From positions 1 to 38,049 of the forward strand of contig DKWE01000121.1 in assembly GCA_002491565.1 (NCBI GenBank): a stretch of 38,049 nt of DNA, given 5' to 3'. The position numbers were made by a program, and so were the translations under genes. Position 1 is the stretch's first letter; each line of letters begins with the position of its first letter. A model generated the notes under the pieces. The model saw nothing but the letters and a program-made list of their open reading frames with translations. It searched no databases and had not been told where the DNA came from. This DNA is from Lachnospiraceae bacterium UBA7160 (GTDB taxonomy: Bacteria > Bacillota > Clostridia > Lachnospirales > Lachnospiraceae). This document shows positions 1-8,595 of this stretch, piece by piece.

Positions 1-47
1 CGCAAAGTGGGGCGTGCAGATGGCAGGAATGACTTTTCAAGCACGCT

Positions 48-776
48 CTAGTGTGCTGCCCGCTTTCCCCTCTTATAATCCTTTGGTGTCACTCCGTAGT
101 GCTCCCGGAATAGCTTTGCAAAATGCTGACTCTTGCAGTAGCCAAGCATCCGCATGACCTCATTTACCTTTTTATCCGTCTCGGCCAACAGATACGCCGC
201 ACGTTCCATCTTGCACCGGCTGATGCAGCTCGACAGATTCTCTCCGCTGACCTCCTTAAAATACCGTGACAGATAGGAGGAATTCAGATTCACGAGACCC
301 GCGAGCAGCTCCAGCGACAAATCCTCTTCCACATGCTCCTGAATATAGTTTCTGATATAGGTCACTACATCATCCCGGCTTTCCTCCTGTTTCCGCAGCT
401 CCTGCGCAAAGTTCCGCTCCACCACCCGCTGCAGGGCCTGTTCAAATGGCTCCTTCAGGACCGGCTTTACCAGGTACTCTGCCACCCCATAGCGGATTGC
501 CTGCTTTGCGTACTCAAACTCCTCGTAGCCAGACAGGATGATCACCTTCGTGGGATACTGTTTTTCTTCGATATGCTGGCACAAATCCAGGCCGGAAACT
601 CTCGGCATACGGATATCTGTGATCAATAGCTCCGGCATCTGCGCATCCAGAATATCCCGCGCAATCGAACCGCCCTTTGCCGTCCACACATCAGAAAACC
701 CGTAGCTTTCCCAGTCAATCAAGGTTTTCAGATATTCCAGCATATATACTTCATCATCCGCGATTAATACTTTCAT
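48..776 (-). CDS. AraC-type response regulator (YesN-like)
   Basis: A cytoplasmic transcription factor of the YesN class, 242 aa. The N-terminal receiver domain (about residues 1-120) shows the acidic pair D7-D8, the phosphoacceptor D54 in LLITDIRMP, and the conserved lysine in YLVKPV. The C-terminal 100 residues form an AraC/XylS helix-turn-helix pair (LLAGLVNLNSSYLSRYFKEV, then GYCKSQHFAKLFREHYGVTP). It lacks the long central linker of full-length YesN proteins (about 500 aa), as in many short clostridial homologues. The start is preceded by AAGGGAAGAG. It overlaps the 3' end of the kinase gene by 23 nt, so the two are probably translationally coupled. By context it is inferred to activate the adjacent sugar ABC transporter; its regulon is not shown by the sequence. 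Confidence 0.93.
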   Translation of the reverse strand: MKVLIADDEVYMLEYLKTLIDWESYGFSDVWTAKGGSIARDILDAQMPELLITDIRMPRVSGLDLCQHIEEKQYPTKVIILSGYEEFEYAKQAIRYGVAEYLVKPVLKEPFEQALQRVVERNFAQELRKQEESRDDVVTYIRNYIQEHVEEDLSLELLAGLVNLNSSYLSRYFKEVSGENLSSCISRCKMERAAYLLAETDKKVNEVMRMLGYCKSQHFAKLFREHYGVTPKDYKRGKRAAH

Positions 777-2460
777 CTGCTCTTCCCTTTGCCTTTCCCG
801 CAGAAATCGTAAAATATACTTTCAAACCTCCCCAGTCGTTATTTTCGAAGCACAGCTGCGCACTCTCAGAATAAAAATTTGCAAGCCGCTGATTCACATT
901 CCACAGCCCCACACTCTCTGTTTCATCACGTTCCCTTTTCCGGATTCGTTCCGTCAGCCGCCTGATATCCGCATCGCTCATTCCATTGCCATCGTCCCAC
1001 ACCTCCGCGCGCAGCTTAGAACCAGCCAGCCGGTAAATCCGGATTTCGATGCGGTTCGCCGTTTCCCTTTCCTCAATCCCGTGCTCGATCGCATTCTCAA
1101 TCAGCGGCTCCAGCAAAAGCGGTATGACCGGAATCTCCAGCAGCGATTCTTCCGCCGTAATCGCATAGGTGATCTGCTTGCGCATCGCCATGATCGCCAG
1201 ATACGATTTTGCATAGGAAACCTCTTCCCCGATCGTTGTAAATTGCTTTTTGCGTGAACAGTAGCGGTAATATTCCGACAGGTGCACTGCCATATCCCGC
1301 ACCTGCTCTGGGTGCTCCGCCATCGTCACGATATAGGAAAGGCTGTTGTAGAGAAAATGCGGGTTGATCTGGAGCTGAAGCTGCTTTAGCTCTGCCTGGT
1401 TCCGGAGCTCCTGCTCCTTGAGCGTCGTAGTAAACAGCTCATCCATCTGCTGCGTCATCTCGTTGAACTGTGTAAAGACATAGTGGAACTCATTGTCGGG
1501 AAGCTCCTCGATCTGGGTGGATAGATCGCCTTTTTCCACCTGGCTCAGCTTGTAAGTCAGCATGTTCAGCTGCAGAAGAATATTCTTGTAATACATGACC
1601 AGAAAAATCCCTCCAACCAGCAGGACAAGAAGCAGCGCGCCAACTGTGAAATAGGTAATATTCCATACAGGCAGCATCATCCCCCGCAGTGGATAGTAGG
1701 TGGCAAACATCAGACCTGACCGTGTCATCTCAGACAGCACGAGCTGGTAGCGCACCCCGTCCGCCCTGCACTCCCACATCCGTTTTCCGTCCTCCCATCG
1801 GCTTCTGATCTCCTCCCGAAGCTGTTTTTCCAGCGTGCTGAGCGGAAACATACTCTGCCCTCCCTCATAGAGGCACATCGTTCCGCCCTGCTCAAAGCCA
1901 GAGGCTACACTCTTGATCCGGTAGAGCCAGTCCCGCTCCAGACGAATGATCACATAGGGTTCATCGTCCTCCGCTGCCCAGGTCGTATGATACCTCCCCA
2001 CAAAGTAAGCCTCGTCTTTGACAATGCTCCACGCTCCTTCCTCTGCGCCCTCAAGCATCTCCTTATCTACGCTCGCCGCTACCGAACTGGTGACAATGCG
2101 CCCATTCTCCGGCCAATATAAAATGCACTCTGCCATGCCGGAATTCTGAGACTGGTGTCTGGTAATCATCTCTTTCACCGCTGAGACCGCCATGACATAA
2201 TCATAAATATCCGCCTCATCTACAATCGCAACTTGCAGCCGCTTCAGCTCGTCACTGTACTCTATACTTCCCGCCTCAAGCTCAAGCTCCTTGAGCTTCT
2301 GGCTCAGCTGCTCACTGGAGTAGTCCATCTGGATTTCAGCCGTGCGGCGCAGAGACAGCTTCAGGTTTGCCGCACTGTACCGGTAGATCAGCAGAAAGCT
2401 GGCCATGATCATCACTAAGAAGATAATAAAAATCCTGTATATGGAGCTGACGCGTTTCAT
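754..2460 (-). CDS. sensor histidine kinase, YesM/LytS-type (His_kinase + HATPase)
   Basis: A membrane sensor kinase of 568 aa. A transmembrane helix (about 8-26) is followed by an extracellular sensor region and a second helix (about 265-290). Then come a HAMP-like linker and a His_kinase domain, with the phosphoacceptor histidine in INPHFLYNS near residue 369. The HATPase domain shows an N box (PLIENAIEHG), a G1 box (DDGNGM) and a G2 box (SVGLWNVNQRL). The start at 2460 is chosen because AGGAGGAAGGAATCT lies directly upstream; an in-frame extension to 2517 would run back through the promoter. It has its own sigma-A-like promoter and pairs with the overlapping response regulator. In this class the ligand is usually an oligosaccharide or its binding protein; here that is an inference from the neighbouring transporter. 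Confidence 0.93.
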   Translation of the reverse strand: MKRVSSIYRIFIIFLVMIMASFLLIYRYSAANLKLSLRRTAEIQMDYSSEQLSQKLKELELEAGSIEYSDELKRLQVAIVDEADIYDYVMAVSAVKEMITRHQSQNSGMAECILYWPENGRIVTSSVAASVDKEMLEGAEEGAWSIVKDEAYFVGRYHTTWAAEDDEPYVIIRLERDWLYRIKSVASGFEQGGTMCLYEGGQSMFPLSTLEKQLREEIRSRWEDGKRMWECRADGVRYQLVLSEMTRSGLMFATYYPLRGMMLPVWNITYFTVGALLLVLLVGGIFLVMYYKNILLQLNMLTYKLSQVEKGDLSTQIEELPDNEFHYVFTQFNEMTQQMDELFTTTLKEQELRNQAELKQLQLQINPHFLYNSLSYIVTMAEHPEQVRDMAVHLSEYYRYCSRKKQFTTIGEEVSYAKSYLAIMAMRKQITYAITAEESLLEIPVIPLLLEPLIENAIEHGIEERETANRIEIRIYRLAGSKLRAEVWDDGNGMSDADIRRLTERIRKRERDETESVGLWNVNQRLANFYSESAQLCFENNDWGGLKVYFTISAGKAKGRADESINRG

Positions 2461-2488
2461 AGATTCCTTCCTCCTTTTCGATGACCCT

Positions 2489-2517
2489 ATTATACCAGCT
2501 TTTCTCTGAATATTCAA
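2489..2517 (-). promoter_or_regulatory. sigma-A-like promoter of the kinase-regulator pair
   Basis: On the minus strand, TTGAAT (2512-2517) and TATAAT (2489-2494) are separated by 17 nt. The -10 is a perfect consensus. It lies between the terminator of the transporter operon and the kinase start at 2460, so the two-component genes can be expressed independently of the transporter. Confidence 0.8.
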
Positions 2518-2521
2518 AGAA

Positions 2522-2556
2522 GCCGGAACAATTTGTTCCGCACAATTTGTTCCGGC
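2522..2556 (-). terminator. Rho-independent terminator after the solute-binding protein
   Basis: The arms GCCGGAACAA and TTGTTCCGGC form a 10-bp perfect stem, followed on the minus strand by TTCTTTG. It lies 47 nt past the stop of the solute-binding protein gene. The loop repeats part of the arm (CGGAACAAATTGT occurs twice on the minus strand), so an alternative pairing is possible. Confidence 0.75.
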
Positions 2557-2603
2557 CTCTGCTTTTCAGAACCATCTGGATTGGTTTCTGCTATATTTTG
2601 CTT

Positions 2604-4244
2604 TTATTCCGCTTTCACACCCTGATACCACTCATTCACTTCATTTGTGATATCCTCGCCGCCCTGCGCGTACCAGTCCTCTACAAACTGATCGAACTCA
2701 TCGACGGTCTGCTTCCCGTAGATAATATTGGTATAGAGCTGCTTCTCCATCGTCTGCAGCTGCTCCCAGTATCTTGCCATCGAAGAAGTCGGCGCCGCCT
2801 TGAACACGCTCGGATTCTGGTAATCTCTGTACTCATTCGCAATTGCGTAGCCCTCTGCGCAATTGTAGGAGGTCTCAAAGTGTGCCGCCGCGCGGATCTC
2901 TGCACTCGTCACAGCTTCGTTGCCCGCATATACGTTCGCGTAGGCCTGCATTGCGTCTGCTGCCGGAGCATTCTTGAGAACGGTTGATTTTCCAGGCATG
3001 AATGCATCCGTCACAGGCGGATCAAACAGGTTGGAATCAAAGACAACTTTGTCGCCCTGCACCTGATAATCATAGCCGTCCAGATAGCCATACTGGAAAT
3101 CGCCGGTTCCAAACACTGCGTCATACATCCAGTCATAGTAGGTAAAGAATGCCTCGATGTACTCAAAATCGTGATTGAACATCAACCAGCCATCATTCAG
3201 CTCTGCGTCCTGATAGGTCATCTCGCCGTTTTCCTGAACGATACACGGATATGCCTTTATAACTGCTTCCGGAGCGACGCTCTTCACGTCAGCCACAGAA
3301 TCGATGCACCATGGACGCCCGATAAAGATACCTGCCTTACCCTCGGTAAACTGGGTCATCGCATCCCATGCGCCGGTAGAAGCAGCCTCCTGGAAGGTCC
3401 AGCCATTTGCATGCCAGCTTGCAAGTCTTTCGAGCGCTTTCTTGTTGCCCTCATGGAGCGAGCCGTATACCAGCTTGCCATTCTCGTCCTCCTGCCACTG
3501 TCCCGGCAGATATTTTCCGGTGTAAACGGAGAAGATGGTAACAGGGTCTGCGCACCAGCCATTGTTGTAGATGGAATCGCCCTCATAGGTGAAGCCATAC
3601 GTGTCCTTCTCTCCATTTCCATCCGGATCGTCCTCGGTAAATGCTTTGATGACGGCTTCAAATTCATCGATCGTGGTCGGAGCCGTAAGGCCCAGCTTGT
3701 CCAGCCAGTCCTGGCGGATGATCATGACCTCGCCCTCTGTCAGATGCGGGTTGCAGGCAACCCCGTAGATTCTGCCGTCCTTGGTCACTGTGCTAAAGGT
3801 CGTGGGGAACTGGTCATAGATTTCCTTCAGGCGCTCCGGCATATACTGCTCGATATCGTCTGTGATGTCTTTCACCATGCCGGATTCGATCATGTCAGCC
3901 GCAAGCTGCGCGGAATAGACCGGGAATACATCCGGCAGCTCCTCTGCGCTGGTCAGTGCCAGACGGAGCTTTGTGTCGTAGTTGCCTGCGTCGCCGCCCA
4001 GAAGCGTGGTCTCCATCTGAATGCCGAGCTTTTCCAGCGTCAGATCTGTCATCGCGTTCTTGTTGATGTCTTCCCCGTCGCCATAGCGGCCGGTGTTCTC
4101 ATCCAGCTGCTTGCCGATCGTGATCGTGATTGCCGGATCATACTTGGTCCGCTCGACTGGCGCCGCTTCCTCTGCAAATGCGGTGGTGGAGCCTGCCAGC
4201 ATCATCGCTGCCATGGTCATAGATACAACTTTCTGTTTGTTCAT
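2604..4244 (-). CDS. extracellular sugar-binding protein of a CUT1 ABC transporter (LplA-like)
   Basis: The substrate-capturing component of the adjacent ABC importer, 546 aa, a usual length for the LplA/YtcQ subgroup of family-1 solute-binding proteins. The start at 4244 follows AAAAGGAGAAGCACT and begins a Sec signal peptide (MNKQKVVSMTMAAMMLAGS, then TTAFA before EEAAP). The mature region has the typical binding-protein pattern, with GDAGNYDTKLRLALTSAEELPDVFP near the N-terminus and IRQDWLDKLGL in the middle. The signal peptide has no lipobox cysteine, which is unusual for a Gram-positive binding protein. It lies downstream of two permease genes and is separated from them by an intercistronic hairpin. 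The ligand cannot be read from sequence; a complex oligosaccharide is the family expectation. Confidence 0.9.
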   Translation of the reverse strand: MNKQKVVSMTMAAMMLAGSTTAFAEEAAPVERTKYDPAITITIGKQLDENTGRYGDGEDINKNAMTDLTLEKLGIQMETTLLGGDAGNYDTKLRLALTSAEELPDVFPVYSAQLAADMIESGMVKDITDDIEQYMPERLKEIYDQFPTTFSTVTKDGRIYGVACNPHLTEGEVMIIRQDWLDKLGLTAPTTIDEFEAVIKAFTEDDPDGNGEKDTYGFTYEGDSIYNNGWCADPVTIFSVYTGKYLPGQWQEDENGKLVYGSLHEGNKKALERLASWHANGWTFQEAASTGAWDAMTQFTEGKAGIFIGRPWCIDSVADVKSVAPEAVIKAYPCIVQENGEMTYQDAELNDGWLMFNHDFEYIEAFFTYYDWMYDAVFGTGDFQYGYLDGYDYQVQGDKVVFDSNLFDPPVTDAFMPGKSTVLKNAPAADAMQAYANVYAGNEAVTSAEIRAAAHFETSYNCAEGYAIANEYRDYQNPSVFKAAPTSSMARYWEQLQTMEKQLYTNIIYGKQTVDEFDQFVEDWYAQGGEDITNEVNEWYQGVKAE

Positions 4245-4270
4245 AGTGCTTCTCCTTTTCTTTATTAATA

Positions 4271-4295
4271 CCTGCGGAGCGAATGCCCCGGCAGG
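4271..4295 (-). other. intercistronic stem-loop before the solute-binding protein gene
   Basis: On the minus strand the outer stem CCTGC/GCAGG and the inner stem GGGGC/GCTCC (one G-U pair, one bulged C) enclose an ATTC loop. The tail is TATTAATAAAG, not a clean T-tract. It sits in the 124-nt gap between permease and binding-protein genes, where a partial terminator or mRNA-stabilising hairpin would give the binding protein a different expression level. Confidence 0.55.
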
Positions 4296-4368
4296 ATATT
4301 TTCTATTGCTTCTTGTACAGCGTTTCTTCCACAGACAGCACATCTGTTTTGTCCTCATTCTTTCGCAA

Positions 4369-5238
4369 TTACTCCTTCACCGCGCCCATTACAATGCCTT
4401 TGACGAAGTACTTCTGAAGGAACGGGTAAACCATCAGGATCGGGAGTGCTCCGATAAACACCTGCGCCGCCTTGATCGTACGCTCGGACATCATCGCTGC
4501 TGATGTCGGGTCCATCGCCAGATCCTGCTGGTTGCCCTGCACAACGATGACCTGAAGGAAGGAGGCCAGCGGATAGTTCTTCGTATCAGACATATACAGA
4601 ATACCGGTAAACCACTCGTTCCAGTTCCCTACCATGATGAAGAGCGCCACCGTAGCGATACCAGCCTTTGACAGCGGGAGGTATATCTTGCGCAGCACCG
4701 TGAAGAATCCGGCGCCGTCGATCAGCGCTGCTTCCTCCAGCGAGATCGGGATGGTCTTGAAGAAGTTCATGATCAGAATCATGTTGTAGCAGCTGAATGC
4801 TCCGGGAAAAATATAGACCCAGAAGCTGTTCTTCAGATGCAGAGAGGTGTTGACCATGTAAGACGGGATCAGACCGCCTCCGAACAGCATTGTGAATACG
4901 AAGAACCACATCAGCGCCGTCCTGCCCTTAAAATTCTTTGACAGGGCGTAGCCAGCCGTGATAATTACAAACATACTGAACCCGGTTCCGATCACCGTCC
5001 GCAGAAGGGAGATTCCAAAGGACCGGAGGAAGTTATTATTGTTAAAGGTTTTCTCATAGGCCATCAGGGTAAAGTCAATCGGCCAGAAGGTGACTCGGCC
5101 GCTGTTCGCAGCCGCCTTGCCGCTCAGCGAGATCGCAAACAGGTTCAGAAGCGGAAGGAAGCAGATTAATGCAAGAAGGATAAGAAAAATGGTATTGCAG
5201 ACAACGAATACCTTTCTGCTTGTAGATGTATGTCTCAT
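4369..5238 (-). CDS. carbohydrate ABC transporter permease (LplC-like)
   Basis: An inner-membrane channel subunit of a CUT1-type importer, 289 aa, with about six hydrophobic segments. The EAA loop that contacts the ATPase reads SLEEAALIDGAGFFTVLRKI, close to the family consensus EAAxxDGA. The C-terminal PFLQKYFVKGIVMGAVKE is typical of LplC/YteP-partner permeases. The start at 5238 is chosen because GGGAGGAGAGCACT precedes it. It begins 13 nt after the upstream permease stop, so the two are co-transcribed and presumably form a heterodimer. No ATP-binding subunit gene is nearby; in Bacillus subtilis such systems share MsmX. Confidence 0.93.
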   Translation of the reverse strand: MRHTSTSRKVFVVCNTIFLILLALICFLPLLNLFAISLSGKAAANSGRVTFWPIDFTLMAYEKTFNNNNFLRSFGISLLRTVIGTGFSMFVIITAGYALSKNFKGRTALMWFFVFTMLFGGGLIPSYMVNTSLHLKNSFWVYIFPGAFSCYNMILIMNFFKTIPISLEEAALIDGAGFFTVLRKIYLPLSKAGIATVALFIMVGNWNEWFTGILYMSDTKNYPLASFLQVIVVQGNQQDLAMDPTSAAMMSERTIKAAQVFIGALPILMVYPFLQKYFVKGIVMGAVKE

Positions 5239-5251
5239 AGTGCTCTCCTCC

Positions 5252-6214
5252 CTAGAATATCCGGTATCCGGCGAACTTGTAGGCAAGCCAGTAAGCGACG
5301 GTTGTCAGAGCCAGACTGACACCTGATTTAAACAGGCCAACGGCCGTACCGAATCCATACTGTCCATTTACCAGTGTCTGCCGGTACACGTATGTATCAA
5401 TAATATCACCGGTAGAATAGGTCAGCGGAGAATACATGTTGAATACCTGGTCGAAGCCTGCGTTCAGTACATTTCCAAGGCTCAGCGTCGCCATAACGAT
5501 GATCATCGGCAGGATGCCCGGGAGCGTCACATGCCAGGTCTGCTGCAGCCGGTTTGCTCCGTCGATCTGCGCCGCCTCGTAGAGGGTCTGGTTGATATTG
5601 GAAATCGCAGCAAGATAGACGATCATACCAAAGCCGAAGCCCTTCCACAGATCCGACAATACCAGAATCTGCCGGAACATGCTTGCCTCGCCGAGAAAGT
5701 AGATCGGCTCCATCCCCAGGACTCTGGTCAAAAACAGATTGACGATACCGTCAAGTCCCAGAATGTCCTTCAGCATACCTGCAACCGTAACCCAGGAAAG
5801 AAAGTGCGGCAGATAGACCAGTGTCTGGATGCCCTTCTTCAGGCCCATGTTATGTACTTCATTGAGCAGCAGCGCGATGACGATCGGGACAACCAGGCCC
5901 AGGACAATCTTACATACCGCAATGATAAACGTATTGATGATCGCCTGATAGGACTCCCGGAATTCAAAGATCATCCGGAAGTTGTCCAGACCGATAAACT
6001 GCGAACCTGTGATCCCAAGCCAGGGCTTGTAGTCCTGGAAGGCCATCACCAGACCGAACATCGGAGCGTAGCAGAAGATGCACGCCAGTATGAGTGCCGG
6101 CAAGAGCAGCACATACAATGGCCAGCTGTGGTGAACCTCTTTTTTAATCCTCTGCGAGAGGGTCAGATTCCTTCCCGGTCCCGCAGCAGAACGAGGCGCA
6201 CGTTTGTGTTTCAT
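5252..6214 (-). CDS. carbohydrate ABC transporter permease (LplB-like)
   Basis: The first gene of the transporter operon, 320 aa. A basic N-terminus is followed by a first membrane segment (WPLYVLLLPALILACIFCYA) and the LplB signature MFGLVMAFQDYKPWLGITGS. The EAA loop is TLYEAAQIDGANRLQQTWHV, and the C-terminus YWLAYKFAGYRIF is typical of the family. GAGGGATGACTT lies just before the ATG. It pairs with the LplC-like subunit downstream. The upstream region has an AT-rich -10-like stretch without a clear -35, consistent with activator-dependent transcription, probably by the neighbouring response regulator (inference). Confidence 0.93.
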   Translation of the reverse strand: MKHKRAPRSAAGPGRNLTLSQRIKKEVHHSWPLYVLLLPALILACIFCYAPMFGLVMAFQDYKPWLGITGSQFIGLDNFRMIFEFRESYQAIINTFIIAVCKIVLGLVVPIVIALLLNEVHNMGLKKGIQTLVYLPHFLSWVTVAGMLKDILGLDGIVNLFLTRVLGMEPIYFLGEASMFRQILVLSDLWKGFGFGMIVYLAAISNINQTLYEAAQIDGANRLQQTWHVTLPGILPMIIVMATLSLGNVLNAGFDQVFNMYSPLTYSTGDIIDTYVYRQTLVNGQYGFGTAVGLFKSGVSLALTTVAYWLAYKFAGYRIF

Positions 6215-6234
6215 AAGTCATCCCTCATTTCTTT

Positions 6235-6281
6235 GTCGTTTATGCATATAATATAAGGCAAAAACCGCCGTTGTTTATGCA
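6235..6281 (-). promoter_or_regulatory. candidate operator/promoter of the sugar transporter operon
   Basis: On the minus strand two near-identical 12-mers, TGCATAAACAAC (6270-6281) and TGCATAAACGAC (6235-6246), are direct repeats 35 nt apart. They flank the AT-rich stretch TTATATTATA, a possible -10. No good -35 is visible. The arrangement suggests a regulator-bound promoter, but the binding protein is not identified from sequence. Confidence 0.4.
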
Positions 6282-6411
6282 CCTTTTTCATTACTTTTTG
6301 TACCCGATTTTTACTTTTTCAATAAAACTGCACAGGTTTTTCTCTTAAAGCAACAGATTCCTCTGTATCTCGCACAATAGAAATCACCGTCGATTGCGTT
6401 ATACAGCATTT

Positions 6412-6439
6412 AAAAGGGAGCAGCCATCCGGCTGCTCCC
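6412..6439 (-). terminator. Rho-independent terminator of the EF-G-like gene
   Basis: A perfect 10-bp stem, GGGAGCAGCC/GGCTGCTCCC, with a 4-nt loop. It is followed on the minus strand by TTTTAAATG and begins 22 nt after the stop codon. The stem also separates this gene from the transporter operon. Confidence 0.88.
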
Positions 6440-6460
6440 TCTGTCTTTCTTATATTGTAT

Positions 6461-8539
6461 TTAATTCTCTTCGTCCTTCTGACGTGCCTCGATCTCCTTC
6501 TGCTGCACATCCGCAGGAGCCTGCTCATAGCGCGCAAACTCATATTCGTAGGTGCCGCTGCCGCCCGTCATGGAACGCAGCTGCGTCGAATAGCCATACA
6601 GCTCTGACATCGGGATATCTGCCTCGACAATGGTATTGCCCTTATGGTCCGGATTCATGCCGAGTACGCGGCCTCTTCTCTTATTCAGATCACCCATAAT
6701 ATCACCGGTGAACTTATCCGGCACCGTCACCTTGATCGACGCGATCGGCTCAAGCAGAACCGGGCTCGCATCCATGAAGCCCTTCTTAAACGCCTGGCTC
6801 GCTGCTGTCTTGAATGCCATCTCAGACGAGTCTACCGGATGGTAGGAGCCATCGTACAGAACTGCCTTTACGCCTACGACCGGATAGCCAGCCAGAGGTC
6901 CCTTCACCACAGAATCCTGGATGCCCTTCTCGACTGCCGGGAAGTAGTTCTTCGGCACCGCGCCGCCTACGACTTCCTGGGAGAACTCATACGGAACCTC
7001 CAGATCGCCGAGCGGTGAGAAACGCATCTTGACATGTCCGTACTGGCCGTGACCGCCGGACTGTTTCTTATACTTGGAATCCACGTCAGAGCTCTTGCGA
7101 ATCGTCTCGCGGAATGCTACCTTCGGCTTCTCCAGCTGCATGTCTACCTTGTACTTTGTGAGCAGCTGGCTTGCAATGATATCGAGATGCTGGTCGCCCA
7201 TGCCGTAGAGGAGCGTCTGGCGGTTCTCGCCGTCATTCACTACACGGATGGTCAGATCCTCCTGCGCCATCTTTGCAAGTGCCTGCGCGATCTTGTCCTC
7301 CTCACCCTTTACCTTTGCGCGGTATCTCTTGTATGTATACGGAGTCGACACCTCGATCTTGCCGTATGCGATCGGATTCGCCTTCGTGGAAAGCGTGTCG
7401 CCGGTCGATGCGTTCAGCTTGCCGATCGCACCGATATCGCCTGCGTGCAGCTCCTTGACCTCAACTGCCTTGCTGCCCTCGAAAACATACAGCTTACTGA
7501 TGCGGTCTTCCGAATCCTTTGTCTCATTGTACAGCACATCGTCGCTCTTGATAACGCCAGATGCCACCTTGATCATCGAGTACTTACCGATGAACGGATC
7601 TACGATGGTCTTAAAGATAAACGCAGATTTTGCCTTTGAGAAATCATAATTCGCCTCAAAGACTTCCTTCGTCTTCATATTGACACCTGCGATCTTGCGC
7701 GCCTCCGGAGACGGCATGTAGCTCACAATATCATCAAGCAGGATTACGATGCCCTGCAGATTCAGGCTCGCGCCCATAGTCACCGGAACGATGGAGCAGT
7801 CGCCTACATTCGCATGAAGCGCTGCCACGATCTCTGCCTCGGAGAACTCCTCACCGCTGAAATAGCGATCCATAAACTCTTCGCTCGTCTCCGCAACGGC
7901 TTCAATCAGATTCTCTCTATAATGATCCAGATACTCCTTTGAGTACTCCGGGATTTCACACTCAACCTTCTCATTCTTATTGACATATCTCCGCGCTGCC
8001 ATCTTGACGACATTGACATAGCCGACAAACTTCTCATTCTCACGGATCGGCAGGAACAGCGGTGCAATCTTCTTGCCATACAGTTCGGTCAAACGCTCAA
8101 CGACTGCACGATAGCTCGCGTTGTCATAGTCCATATTCGATACATAGAAAAAGCGCGGAAGCTTATACTTTTCACAGAGATCCCATGCTTTCTCTGTTCC
8201 GACCTCGACGCCGCTCTTGCCATTTACCACAATGATCGCCGCGTCAGCCGCCGCTGCTGCTTCCTCTGCCTCTCCGACAAAGTCAAAATAGCCCGGGGTA
8301 TCGAGAATATTAATCTTCGTGTCTCCCCAGATGATCGGCACCATGGATGTGCTGATTGAAAACTTTCTCTTCACTTCTTCTTTATCAAAATCACTGACGG
8401 TATTTCCTTCAGCGACATTTCCCAGTCTGCTGGTGATACCTGACAGATATGCCATCGACTCTACAAGACTCGTCTTGCCGGAACCGCCATGTCCGAGGAT
8501 TACGACGTTACGAATTTTGTCTGTTGTGTAAACATTCAT
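6461..8539 (-). CDS. EF-G-like translational GTPase (second EF-G type)
   Basis: A 692-aa protein with the full five-domain length of elongation factor G but belonging to the divergent EF-G2-like branch. The P-loop is GHGGSGKTS (residues 16-24) instead of the canonical AHIDAGKTT. G3 is DTPGYFDF near residue 80, and G4 is SNMD (134-137) in place of NKMD. Domain IV is present (SGGHGQYGHVKMRFSP), and the C-terminus has the domain V motif NKRRGRVLGM. The start at 8539 is preceded by GGAGGAAAAAAGCT. It is a single-gene unit with its own promoter and terminator, not linked to rpsL/rpsG/tuf, which supports a paralogue rather than the main EF-G. The cellular role of this branch is not settled, and the altered G4 motif makes nucleotide handling uncertain. 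Confidence 0.88.
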   Translation of the reverse strand: MNVYTTDKIRNVVILGHGGSGKTSLVESMAYLSGITSRLGNVAEGNTVSDFDKEEVKRKFSISTSMVPIIWGDTKINILDTPGYFDFVGEAEEAAAAADAAIIVVNGKSGVEVGTEKAWDLCEKYKLPRFFYVSNMDYDNASYRAVVERLTELYGKKIAPLFLPIRENEKFVGYVNVVKMAARRYVNKNEKVECEIPEYSKEYLDHYRENLIEAVAETSEEFMDRYFSGEEFSEAEIVAALHANVGDCSIVPVTMGASLNLQGIVILLDDIVSYMPSPEARKIAGVNMKTKEVFEANYDFSKAKSAFIFKTIVDPFIGKYSMIKVASGVIKSDDVLYNETKDSEDRISKLYVFEGSKAVEVKELHAGDIGAIGKLNASTGDTLSTKANPIAYGKIEVSTPYTYKRYRAKVKGEEDKIAQALAKMAQEDLTIRVVNDGENRQTLLYGMGDQHLDIIASQLLTKYKVDMQLEKPKVAFRETIRKSSDVDSKYKKQSGGHGQYGHVKMRFSPLGDLEVPYEFSQEVVGGAVPKNYFPAVEKGIQDSVVKGPLAGYPVVGVKAVLYDGSYHPVDSSEMAFKTAASQAFKKGFMDASPVLLEPIASIKVTVPDKFTGDIMGDLNKRRGRVLGMNPDHKGNTIVEADIPMSELYGYSTQLRSMTGGSGTYEYEFARYEQAPADVQQKEIEARQKDEEN

Positions 8540-8595
8540 AGCTTTTTTCCTCCAATGCTCGTTAGTCCGTGGTCTGAAACTTTCCACATGGGTAT

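Noticed and set aside
3171..4268. 365-codon plus-strand open frame opposite the solute-binding protein
   Set aside because: Antisense shadow without family resemblance; the minus-strand gene has signal peptide, start and ribosome binding site.
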